15,545 nucleotides of DNA from positions 1 through 15,545 of the forward strand of contig WTJZ01000023.1 in NCBI GenBank assembly GCA_011524615.1. The letters run 5' to 3'. Shown here one piece after another: positions 6,324-12,810 of this stretch. Below the pieces are notes generated by a model, which saw only the letters and a list, made by a program, of their open reading frames with translations, was not told where the DNA came from and did not search any database. Position 1 is the first letter of the stretch. Each line of letters begins with the position of its first letter. This stretch comes from Akkermansiaceae bacterium (GTDB taxonomy: Bacteria > Verrucomicrobiota > Verrucomicrobiia > Verrucomicrobiales > Akkermansiaceae). A program made the position numbers and the translations under genes.

Positions 6324-7221
6324 TGTGTGAAATTTTTTTAAGTTCTGCTCTTTTGGGTATGTGGTGAGGCAATGTAATATGCCACGCGAGTCCGAGACGC
6401 GAGAGGAGTAGAATGAACCACCAACCAGGATCAGGCTGTGTGTGATCGTGACCAAGGCGTGCAGATTCCGGAAAGGCATGATGATTATTGTGCCAGCCTT
6501 CCCCCATAGCAAGGAGCCCGAAAAATCGTGAGTTATAGCCCTGAACCGCATGTCGACTGAGGAACCAGTCTTGATCCCCTCCATTATGAGTGACATAGCC
6601 TACGAACCAATGACCTGTTAGAGATACGGCGATTCGCACAGAGATCCCCCAGATGAGAGCCTCAGGCCCCAAGAAACAATAGAGAATAATAGCCAAGGGA
6701 ATCTGTAACAGCATCCAGTACCGGTCCATCCATTGATAGAGGCGAGACTTCGAGACATCCTCTTCTACACGGAACCTGGGAGGATGGCTCAACTCGATCT
6801 GACAGTGATTCTGCCACCACCAATCTCTCCAGATACCAGACTGATGGGTGAAGTAAGGGTGACACGAGGTATGACGCTGTGACCAGTCTCTAATATCATG
6901 GAGGTAGAGCATCTTAAACGGGCCACCCATTCCCACTAGGCACCCTAGATACACCAAGCACACTTCTAACCAATAGGGACATTGAAAGCTCCGGTGAATC
7001 AAGAGACGGTGAATTCCCACAGAGTGACCACATGCCAGCGTGCCAACCGTCAGTAACCCCGCAAGAACGACATTCTCTAGCGACCAGGTGAGCACCACTC
7101 CAACAACCGCTATACATACATGCCCGCTATACCATAGTGACTTACTCACAGACCACTTCACCCTCCCCTGAATCGGGTTCGTCAACCGATCTCGTGCCTG
7201 CATTCTCTTGATTTCTACCAT
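6301..7221 (-). CDS. Membrane fatty acid desaturase (acyl-CoA/acyl-lipid, delta-9-like family)
   Basis: A 306-residue membrane di-iron desaturase that would introduce a double bond into fatty acyl chains using O2 and electrons from an external donor. Histidine boxes: HSVGIHRLLIHRSF (H66, H71, H76), a second box region HDIRDWSQRHTSCHPYFTH (H108, H117, H121, H126), and the third box GEGWHNNHH (H244, H247, H248). GHWFVGYVTHN (203-213) is also typical. Hydrophobic pairs flank the boxes (about 33-62, 84-103, 168-186 and 188-210). No fused cytochrome b5 domain is present. The ATG at 7221 is used; Met7 is possible. It is the first gene of the five-gene unit, with a palindromic operator-like element 26-41 bp upstream of its start. 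Confidence 0.93.
   Translation of the reverse strand: MVEIKRMQARDRLTNPIQGRVKWSVSKSLWYSGHVCIAVVGVVLTWSLENVVLAGLLTVGTLACGHSVGIHRLLIHRSFQCPYWLEVCLVYLGCLVGMGGPFKMLYLHDIRDWSQRHTSCHPYFTHQSGIWRDWWWQNHCQIELSHPPRFRVEEDVSKSRLYQWMDRYWMLLQIPLAIILYCFLGPEALIWGISVRIAVSLTGHWFVGYVTHNGGDQDWFLSRHAVQGYNSRFFGLLAMGEGWHNNHHAFPESARLGHDHTQPDPGWWFILLLSRLGLAWHITLPHHIPKRAELKKISHKLSEITE
6304..6319. promoter_or_regulatory. Operator-like palindrome B, upstream of the small membrane gene at 6292
   Basis: TTCAGTTATTTCTGAA, with 5-bp arms TTCAG and CTGAA around a 6-bp spacer. It differs from site A at two of 16 positions. It lies 12-27 bp upstream of the ATG at 6292, while also coding for the last residues of the desaturase. 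Regulatory function is inferred from its similarity to sites A and C. Confidence 0.45.
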
Positions 7222-7240
7222 TTCTAAAATTCTTAATTAC

Positions 7241-7266
7241 TGTTTATTCAGTCATTACTGAAAGTT
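7241..7266. repeat. Direct repeat copy 2 (26 bp), upstream of the desaturase gene
   Basis: Second copy of the 26-bp repeat, 943 bp from copy 1, so the pair flanks the desaturase gene. Read on the minus strand it would encode LSVMTE followed by a stop, close to the real desaturase C-terminus LSEITE. It contains operator-like site A. Confidence 0.8.
7247..7262. promoter_or_regulatory. Operator-like palindrome A, upstream of the desaturase operon
   Basis: TTCAGTCATTACTGAA, a perfect 6-bp inverted repeat (TTCAGT/ACTGAA) with a 4-bp spacer. It is 26-41 bp upstream of the desaturase ATG, where it would overlap the core promoter because the regulator's terminator lies only about 12 bp further upstream. 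A repressor bound here would block the operon. The likely binder is the GbsR/MarR-type protein encoded just upstream. Confidence 0.55.
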
Positions 7267-7273
7267 AATCTTC

Positions 7274-7297
7274 TAAAAATAGCCGATCTCTGTCGGC
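7274..7297 (-). terminator. Short terminator after the GbsR/MarR regulator
   Basis: On the minus strand, GCCGA (7297-7293) pairs with TCGGC (7286-7282) around a 6-nt loop, followed immediately by TATTTTTAG. The 5-bp stem is short but G/C-rich and the T-tract is well placed. It would separate the regulator transcript from the desaturase operon. Confidence 0.55.
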
Positions 7298-7325
7298 CAT
7301 GTATATCATTGAGGAAGTATCGCCC

Positions 7326-7853
7326 CTAACCTCCAAGGATTTTGAGTGCTAATTTAACCGCATTTGACTGCGCCATACTAGCAGCTTTATCACCTAGATT
7401 TGAGGCTAAGGAAGCAAACTCCGCCAGCTCATTCATTTGGTTATGAAAGGCCTCTACCTCGGAGCCCTTGATTCCCTTAGTCTCAGAGGAGCAGGAGTGA
7501 AGCACCTGAAGAGCAGGATCAATCTCACGACGCTTACGCTCCTTCGCTACCGCTTGGAAGATCTTCCAGACATCCTTTTCCGCTTCGAAGTACTCCTTGC
7601 GGTCTCCCTTCTTTGTCAGAATTTTAAGAAGATCCCAGCCTACTAATTCCTTAAGACTCGTATGAGCATTCCCCCTACTGATGTGTAACTCAGCCATGAC
7701 TTGGTCCGTACTGAGAGCTTCTGGTGAAATCATGAGAAGAGCATGCACCTGTGCCATCGTACGGTTAATACCCCATTGCGTACCCATTACTCCCCAACGG
7801 TTAATAAACTCGTCCCGTGCGGCGTGAAATTGCTCTCTCTCCTGTTCTGTCAT
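7326..7853 (-). CDS. GbsR/MarR-type winged-helix transcriptional regulator
   Basis: A 175-residue DNA-binding protein of the GbsR subgroup (COG1510-like). Signature stretches are FINRWGVMGTQWGINRTMAQ (about 15-34), the helix-turn-helix STDQVMAELHISRGNAHTSL (about 48-67), then WDLLKILTKKGDRKEYFEAE (about 73-92), VWKIFQAVAKERKRREIDPAL and a C-terminal helical dimerisation part. The frame is open 34 codons upstream, but MTEQEREQFH at 7853 is the family-like start. Using it leaves a 157-bp divergent intergenic region toward the gene at 8011. Palindrome C lies 49-64 bp upstream of the ATG and palindrome A precedes the desaturase, so an autoregulatory repressor of the lipid operon is a reasonable inference. 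Ligand unknown. Confidence 0.92.
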   Translation of the reverse strand: MTEQEREQFHAARDEFINRWGVMGTQWGINRTMAQVHALLMISPEALSTDQVMAELHISRGNAHTSLKELVGWDLLKILTKKGDRKEYFEAEKDVWKIFQAVAKERKRREIDPALQVLHSCSSETKGIKGSEVEAFHNQMNELAEFASLASNLGDKAASMAQSNAVKLALKILGG

Positions 7854-7901
7854 GATCTGTACACTATAGTTATAGCATTCTAGAGTAATGGCAAGCGCAT
7901 T

Positions 7902-7917
7902 TTCACAAATTACTGAA
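7902..7917. promoter_or_regulatory. Operator-like palindrome C, in the regulator/transporter divergent region
   Basis: TTCACAAATTACTGAA, matching site A at 13 of 16 positions. The right half ATTACTGAA is identical to A while the left half is degenerate. Including flanks it forms TTTTCA(N8)TGAAAA. It is 49 bp upstream of the regulator start and 93 bp upstream of the divergent ATG at 8011, so it could serve both genes. Confidence 0.45.
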
Positions 7918-8010
7918 AACTTATGATTCCAGCAATTCTGTGAGAACTCTGTCACAAAGAATACTAAAGAATCCTTGCATTGTAGTCATAATGCTTCATG
8001 GAAAAGGCCT

Positions 8011-9087
8011 ATGCAAGACGTATGGATGATCTTAGGTTTCGCGATGGCAGCTTATTCAATTGTTGCGAACGACTCTATTCAAACACTCGGAACCTTTCTG
8101 AGTTCTAATGCCAAGCGTCCGTGGTGGGTGCTGTGGATCTTTATATCCGGTATCCTCATCGTTACTGTGACCTGGGGATGGTTCCAGAATGGGGGCGACC
8201 CTGCCTTTGGCCGTCTCGCGGCCTCAGGGAAAAATATCCCGCACCCGAACGACATCGGAGCGGAAATCACATGGCTCTTCGTCCTCCCTCCCCTCCTCTT
8301 AGTAATCTTCACTCAGACGGGGATTCCTGTTTCGACTTCACTTCTTGTCTTAACAGCCTTTAAGGGATTAGTTGCCTTCCAACAGGGTAAGGATAGCAAG
8401 TCCGCTCTGGATCTCTTCCAAGGCATGATGCAGAAGTCCCTCGTAGGATATGCGATTGCATTCGTCCTAGGTCTAGTCATCTACCTTGCTGTCTTGCACC
8501 TTCTGGAGAAGAAGATTGCGAAAGAAGAGAATAAGGATGCCGCTTGGGGGTGGATGGTATTCCAGTGGCTCTCCACTGCCTTTCTCTGGAGCATGTGGCT
8601 CATTCAGGATCTGGCAAATGTCTTTTGTTACCTTCCTCGTGAGATTACCGCAACAGGCCTTGCCCTTTCGCTGGGAGGCATGGCTCTCCTACAGGGATAC
8701 CTCATCTATAAGGGAGGAGGAAAGATTCAAGGCATCGTCACCGCTAAGACGAACACTCTCGATGTCCGCTCGGCGACCTTTATTGACTTCTTCTACGGTG
8801 TAGTTCTCCTCTTCTTCAAGATGGATATCCTCGGGATCTTCCCAGCCAAGATGCCAATGAGTACCACTTGGGTATTCCTCGGACTCCTTGCTGGACGTGA
8901 GATCGGTATCGCCATCCAGATGCGCCATCGCTCTGCTGGTAAGGTCTCTCAGATTATCTTCTCAGATGCGGGCAAGGCTCTAATCGGATCCGTGGTTTCA
9001 GTAGCCCTAGCTCTCGCGCTTCCTTTCCTAGCGTCTAAGTTCACGCCAAACACTCCTGAGCCAGTTAGCACAGAGCTCTCGGAGTAA
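8011..9087 (+). CDS. Multi-span membrane protein with duplicated PiT-like (inorganic phosphate transporter) signature
   Basis: A 358-residue membrane protein with roughly 8-10 hydrophobic segments. The two halves carry matching motifs: SIVANDSIQTLGTF (N20, D21) and GIPVSTSLLVLTAF (106-110 PVSTS) in the first, and LIQDLANVFCYLP (Q199, D200) and KMPMSTTWVFLGLLAGREIG (282-286 PMSTT) in the second. Repeated (N)D-x-x-N/Q and P-V/I-S-T-T motifs in inverted halves are the hallmark of the PiT phosphate/sodium transporter family. Length is below most PiT proteins, and the second ND is QD, so it is a divergent relative whose substrate is unknown. The start at 8011 follows GGAAAAGG by 5 nt; the 12 upstream codons of open frame are unlikely. 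It is divergent from the GbsR regulator and may share its control. Confidence 0.65.
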   Translation: MQDVWMILGFAMAAYSIVANDSIQTLGTFLSSNAKRPWWVLWIFISGILIVTVTWGWFQNGGDPAFGRLAASGKNIPHPNDIGAEITWLFVLPPLLLVIFTQTGIPVSTSLLVLTAFKGLVAFQQGKDSKSALDLFQGMMQKSLVGYAIAFVLGLVIYLAVLHLLEKKIAKEENKDAAWGWMVFQWLSTAFLWSMWLIQDLANVFCYLPREITATGLALSLGGMALLQGYLIYKGGGKIQGIVTAKTNTLDVRSATFIDFFYGVVLLFFKMDILGIFPAKMPMSTTWVFLGLLAGREIGIAIQMRHRSAGKVSQIIFSDAGKALIGSVVSVALALALPFLASKFTPNTPEPVSTELSE

Positions 9088-9100
9088 TTATTGAATTAAT

Positions 9101-9116
9101 AGGGTAACACTACCCT
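9101..9116 (+). repeat. Small hairpin after the PiT-like gene
   Basis: AGGGTA (9101-9106) and TACCCT (9111-9116) with a 4-nt loop ACAC, 14 bp after the stop. It precedes the stronger terminator at 9127 and may protect the mRNA 3' end. Confidence 0.35.
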
Positions 9117-9126
9117 TCTTGTGATG

Positions 9127-9157
9127 AAGTGCCAGCCATACCAGCTGGCACTTTTTC
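9127..9157 (+). terminator. Rho-independent terminator after the PiT-like gene
   Basis: Perfect 10-bp stem AAGTGCCAGC (9127-9136) with GCTGGCACTT (9144-9153), 7-nt loop CATACCA, followed by TTTC within a five-T run. A textbook intrinsic terminator on the plus strand. Confidence 0.9.
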
Positions 9158-9223
9158 ATTTCGCCATTTCAGTGCGTATACCATTTAAGGAGTTAGGCGG
9201 GATGAATTATCACTCAAGGAGTT

Positions 9224-9835
9224 CTAATTCTTAGTATAGACGGTCTCGAGTTGCTCACTCTGGAATAAGGCCTTTGGGGAAACTATGACGGCGTCCTTAG
9301 GAATCCCCCCCTTGAACCTCTCACGTAACTTTTTCTGCACTTCTGGATGGGAGAAGTCAAAGTCGCCGAATGTCTCCAGCGCTGAGAGCTCGATGCCTAG
9401 AGCATTGTAGTAGGTCTTCCAGATCAGTTCTGAGCAGTATATCTTGTCGTCGGACCATTGGAAGGAACTATCGTAATCCTTTCCGTTAAACTTCAGTCCT
9501 TCCTGATAGAGTTTGGATAAATTCTGTGGCGTTAGAGTCGAGCGACTCTCTCTTAGTCGTTTGACTACATAGTGCCCTGATTCCCCTCTCTTGATCCAGT
9601 CCGCCCACTTCGTCAACTTTACGGGCTGTACCGCTTCATAAACGTACACCTCTTCGCCCTTCAGGAAGACGATCCCACAGTGACTATATTTTGACCCCGT
9701 TGCTAATTGAATCGCCTGACTTTGAGAGGACTTAGATATCTGAAACACGATATCTCCTTGCTGCAGATTGCGCGACCCCACCATGTCACAAGAGAACATA
9801 GACAATGCGAAAATAAGAATAAAAAGATACTTCAT
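9224..9835 (-). CDS. YiiX-like NlpC/P60-superfamily cysteine hydrolase, probable lipoprotein
   Basis: A 203-residue protein close in length and pattern to E. coli YiiX (about 202), a permuted papain-fold enzyme (PF05708-type) expected to cut amide or ester bonds at the cell envelope. Motifs: QQGDIVFQIS then SQSQAIQLATGSKYSHCGIV with the catalytic H52, EAVQPVKLTKW (a Glu/Gln-containing strand), HYVVKRLRES, and KIYCSELIWKTY with the catalytic C134. The N-terminus is a signal segment ending MFSC, with C16 as probable lipidation site, though Met at -3 and Phe at -2 are atypical. The start at 9835 is chosen because it puts the signal segment at the N-terminus; the frame is open 24 codons upstream. 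Transcribed alone, convergent with the PiT-like gene. Confidence 0.87.
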   Translation of the reverse strand: MKYLFILIFALSMFSCDMVGSRNLQQGDIVFQISKSSQSQAIQLATGSKYSHCGIVFLKGEEVYVYEAVQPVKLTKWADWIKRGESGHYVVKRLRESRSTLTPQNLSKLYQEGLKFNGKDYDSSFQWSDDKIYCSELIWKTYYNALGIELSALETFGDFDFSHPEVQKKLRERFKGGIPKDAVIVSPKALFQSEQLETVYTKN

Positions 9836-9915
9836 ATCGAGAGAGACGTGTTCGTCAGATTTGACCTCGTGTAGCATGTGGAACCTCACAAGGCTAATCT
9901 TAATCACGCCTCATT

Positions 9916-9924
9916 TGGTATAAT
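9916..9924 (+). promoter_or_regulatory. Candidate extended -10 promoter for the PVC dehydrogenase gene
   Basis: TTGGTATAAT contains a consensus -10 (TATAAT, 9919-9924) preceded by the TG of an extended -10 element, with no good -35. It would give a leader of about 165 nt before the gene at 10097. A second A/T-rich stretch with TATAAA lies near 10058. The rest of the 261-bp gap 9836-10096 shows no gene or further structure I can support. Confidence 0.4.
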
Positions 9925-10096
9925 TAGAACCAATAGCGCTCAATCTCTATCATTACTCAACCATCACAGCGGGTAGTCATATGACCGTGATCCGAGACAA
10001 CAAGCATACTCACTCTAGATCTACCGAACCAAAAAATCACAAAAGAGACGATTTAAGTATAAAATAATACAGATATGACCACTTACTCGCGTATTA

Positions 10097-12655
10097 ATGA
10101 TTATGCAGAACCTCCTAAAACTCTTTCTTACTGCGACGATTCCTCTAGGCGCTGTTGATGTGAAGCAATATGAGCCGACTGGCACTGTCCCGATGCTCTC
10201 CCCAGAGGAAAGTATGAACCAGATCCATCTCCCAGAGGGATACCGTCTCGAACTAGTAGTCGCCGAACCCCATGTAGAGGAACCTGCGGTAATCGCCTTC
10301 GATGGTAACGGAAGAATGTATGTCGCCGAAATGCGCACCTATATGCAAGATGCAGAGGGCTCCGGCGAGTCCGACCCTATCTCTCGTGTATCATGGCACG
10401 AGGATACAGATGGAGATGGCCTCATGGATAAGCACGGCGTCTTTGTAGACAATATGCTACTCCCTCGTATCATCCTCCCTCTAGATGATCGCATCTTGAT
10501 CCAGGAGACACATACTAATGACATCTATAGTTACCGTGACACTGATGGTGACGGTACAGCAGATGAGAAGACCATTTGGTACGAAGGTGGACCAAGAGGT
10601 GGCAACATGGAACACCAACCAACAGGACTCATCTGGGCTCTCGATAATGGCCTCTATACTACCTATAACAATTACCGTCTGCGATACAATCATGATGGCG
10701 CACCGATCAAAGAAGCAACAGGCAACGGTGGACAATGGGGCGTCACCCAAGATGACTATGGCAAGCCATGGCATGTCTGGTCGGGAGCAGAACTCGGACC
10801 TCACCGATTCCAAGCCTCTATCCGTTACGGTAACTTTAAGCACGCCCAAGAATACCCTCCAGGCTACCGAGAAGTATTTCCACTCGTTGGACTCCCAGAT
10901 GTCCAAGGAGGCAAGCGACGCTTCCGCCCAGACACGAATAACCTGAACCACTTCACCTCTGCCTGTGGTCAGAGCATCGTACGCAGTGATCACTACCCGT
11001 CTGAGCTACAGGGTGACATTCTCATTGCGGAACCAGTCGGCAGACTCATTCGTAGAAGTGAGATCCGAGTAGAAGACGGGGTGACTAAGCTCTCAAATCC
11101 GCATAAGAAGTCAGAATTCCTTCGTTCCACAGATCCTAACTTTAGACCGATCAATATGGTCAATGCTCCTGATGGATGCACCTACATCGTCGATATGTAT
11201 CGTGGCATCATCCAACAAGCGAACTGGACCAAGAAAGGGAGCTACCTTCGTGGTGTCATCGACGAATACGGCTTAGATAAGAACATCGGGCATGGGCGCA
11301 TTTATCGTCTCGTTCATGAAGATCATCCTAGAAGCACGGTTAAGCCAAACATGCTCAATGAAAGTGCTCTCGAATTGGTCGCCCACCTTGAGAGCAAGAA
11401 TGGCTGGTGGCGAGACACCGCCCAAAAGCTCATCATCCTGAAGAATGACCCTTCTGTCGTTCCCGCGCTCGAGAAGATGGCTCGTCATAGTGAATATGAA
11501 CTCGCTCGACTACATGCGATTTGGTCACTGGAGGGGCTCCAGTCTCTCTCTGCTGAGCTTGTTCGTGAGTTCCTCTCAGATGACAGCGCAGCCATCCGAC
11601 ATGCGGGACTCCGCGTCTCTGAGAGCCTCTACCAGGCTGGGGACAAATCCCTCGCCGCCGATATCATCAAGGCGATCTCAGACACTGACCCACAGGTCAC
11701 GTCACAAGCACTCCTCACGGCTGACCTACTCAAGATCGAGAATAACCTAGAGCTCGTCACTACAGCTGCCATTGAATCAGAGAGTGAGGGCGTCCGCTCC
11801 ATCGCGACTCAACTCCTCGCCCGCCAAAAGAAATCCGTCCCTAAGCTCTCCAAGCAGCACCTCGCCCAATACAAACACGGCCAACATATCCACAAGTCAC
11901 TCTGCTCAGGCTGTCACGGAGAGAAGGCTCAAGGCGTCAAGTTCGAGACCAATGGAGTCGTCGCCCACCTAGCCCCCGCGCTCGCCAATAATCCCAGACT
12001 CAAGGGGAATCCAGAACTCTCGATCAAGACGATGCTCCACGGCCTCACGGGCGAACTCGATGGAGTCACCTATTCTGGTAACATGATCAGCATGGCTGGA
12101 CATGGAGAGGCCTGGATCGCAGATGTCCTCTCCTATCTCCGATATGAGTATAACCAAGCGAGCTTCATCTCCGCAGAGGATGTGAAGCGTATCAAGGAAG
12201 CTAACCCTGACCGTACGACTGCATGGACGCAATCGGAGCTTGAGGCCAGCCTCCCCCCATTACTCAAAAACAAAAAACAATGGCGAGTAACAGCCAAGAC
12301 CAATGAAGCCACCGCTAAGAATGCGATCGATGGCAACCCTAAGACCCGCTACACCTCAGGAAGTCCCATGAATAATGGGATGTGGTATCAAGTCGAACTC
12401 CCAGAGCCGACCACTCTCACTGGATGTGTATTGGAGTTCGAGCAATCACCTAACGACTACCCAAGAGGCTATAAACTAGAATGCTCCTCTGATGGGCAAT
12501 CATGGAATACGCTCGCAAAAGGAGCAGGAGGAGAACAATCCACCGCTATCCAGCACGCTCCTACCAAAACCAAATTCATCCGAATTACACAAACAGGCCA
12601 AGATAAAAGGCTCTTCTGGTCGATCCACGAGTTACAACTCATCGGAGCTCGTTAA
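10097..12655 (+). CDS. PVC-type membrane-bound dehydrogenase with HEAT repeats, cytochrome c and C-terminal F5/8-C domain
   Basis: An 852-residue exported protein. After a short signal peptide (about 1-19, LLKLFLTATIPLGAV), residues about 40-410 match the TIGR02604-like dehydrogenase domain: ESMNQIHLPEGYRLELVVAEP, DGNGRMYVAEMRTY, two Ca-binding-like DTDGDG stretches, APDGCTYIVDMYRGI and GHGRIYRLVHED. Helical repeats (about 430-590) follow. A cytochrome c has its heme motif CSGCH at 603-607 and a candidate axial Met in NMISMAGHG (M663 or M666). Residues about 728-850 look like an F5/8 type C (discoidin) carbohydrate-binding module. These proteins are thought to oxidise sugars or alcohols in the periplasm of PVC bacteria, but the substrate is unproven. 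Met3 (10103) is an alternative start and no Shine-Dalgarno sequence is evident. Confidence 0.92.
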   Translation: MIMQNLLKLFLTATIPLGAVDVKQYEPTGTVPMLSPEESMNQIHLPEGYRLELVVAEPHVEEPAVIAFDGNGRMYVAEMRTYMQDAEGSGESDPISRVSWHEDTDGDGLMDKHGVFVDNMLLPRIILPLDDRILIQETHTNDIYSYRDTDGDGTADEKTIWYEGGPRGGNMEHQPTGLIWALDNGLYTTYNNYRLRYNHDGAPIKEATGNGGQWGVTQDDYGKPWHVWSGAELGPHRFQASIRYGNFKHAQEYPPGYREVFPLVGLPDVQGGKRRFRPDTNNLNHFTSACGQSIVRSDHYPSELQGDILIAEPVGRLIRRSEIRVEDGVTKLSNPHKKSEFLRSTDPNFRPINMVNAPDGCTYIVDMYRGIIQQANWTKKGSYLRGVIDEYGLDKNIGHGRIYRLVHEDHPRSTVKPNMLNESALELVAHLESKNGWWRDTAQKLIILKNDPSVVPALEKMARHSEYELARLHAIWSLEGLQSLSAELVREFLSDDSAAIRHAGLRVSESLYQAGDKSLAADIIKAISDTDPQVTSQALLTADLLKIENNLELVTTAAIESESEGVRSIATQLLARQKKSVPKLSKQHLAQYKHGQHIHKSLCSGCHGEKAQGVKFETNGVVAHLAPALANNPRLKGNPELSIKTMLHGLTGELDGVTYSGNMISMAGHGEAWIADVLSYLRYEYNQASFISAEDVKRIKEANPDRTTAWTQSELEASLPPLLKNKKQWRVTAKTNEATAKNAIDGNPKTRYTSGSPMNNGMWYQVELPEPTTLTGCVLEFEQSPNDYPRGYKLECSSDGQSWNTLAKGAGGEQSTAIQHAPTKTKFIRITQTGQDKRLFWSIHELQLIGAR

Positions 12656-12706
12656 AAACAGACCAGACTTATCTCAGGACGGAGAGCCCATACTCTCTAT
12701 AATGCT

Positions 12707-12747
12707 AGAGCGAGGATCCATACGGTATCCTCGCTCTTCTTTTATTG
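12707..12747 (+). terminator. Rho-independent terminator after the dehydrogenase gene
   Basis: Perfect 11-bp stem AGAGCGAGGAT (12707-12717) with ATCCTCGCTCT (12727-12737), 9-nt loop, followed by TCTTTTATT. It lies 51 bp past the stop. The hairpin may also serve the convergent DUF2167 gene, although no T-tract follows on the minus strand. Confidence 0.85.
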
Positions 12748-12810
12748 TGGAGACGTTATCATGTTGACACCTCATTATATATGGATGTCGTATCACATGA
12801 GAGCTCTTGA

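Noticed and set aside
7854..7955. Longer N-terminus for the GbsR/MarR regulator starting at 7955
   Set aside because: The extra 34 residues show no family similarity and would place palindrome C inside the coding region; the ATG at 7853 fits the family.
9187..9223. AAGGAGTT occurring twice (9187-9194 and 9216-9223) near the end of the YiiX-like gene
   Set aside because: Two 8-mers 21 bp apart resemble ribosome binding sites but no coding region follows either on the plus strand; chance is enough.
10481..10993. Antisense open frame of 170 codons opposite the dehydrogenase gene
   Set aside because: It lies wholly inside a well-supported gene, is cysteine- and valine-rich in a way typical of reverse-frame translation, and shows no recognisable domain or start signal.
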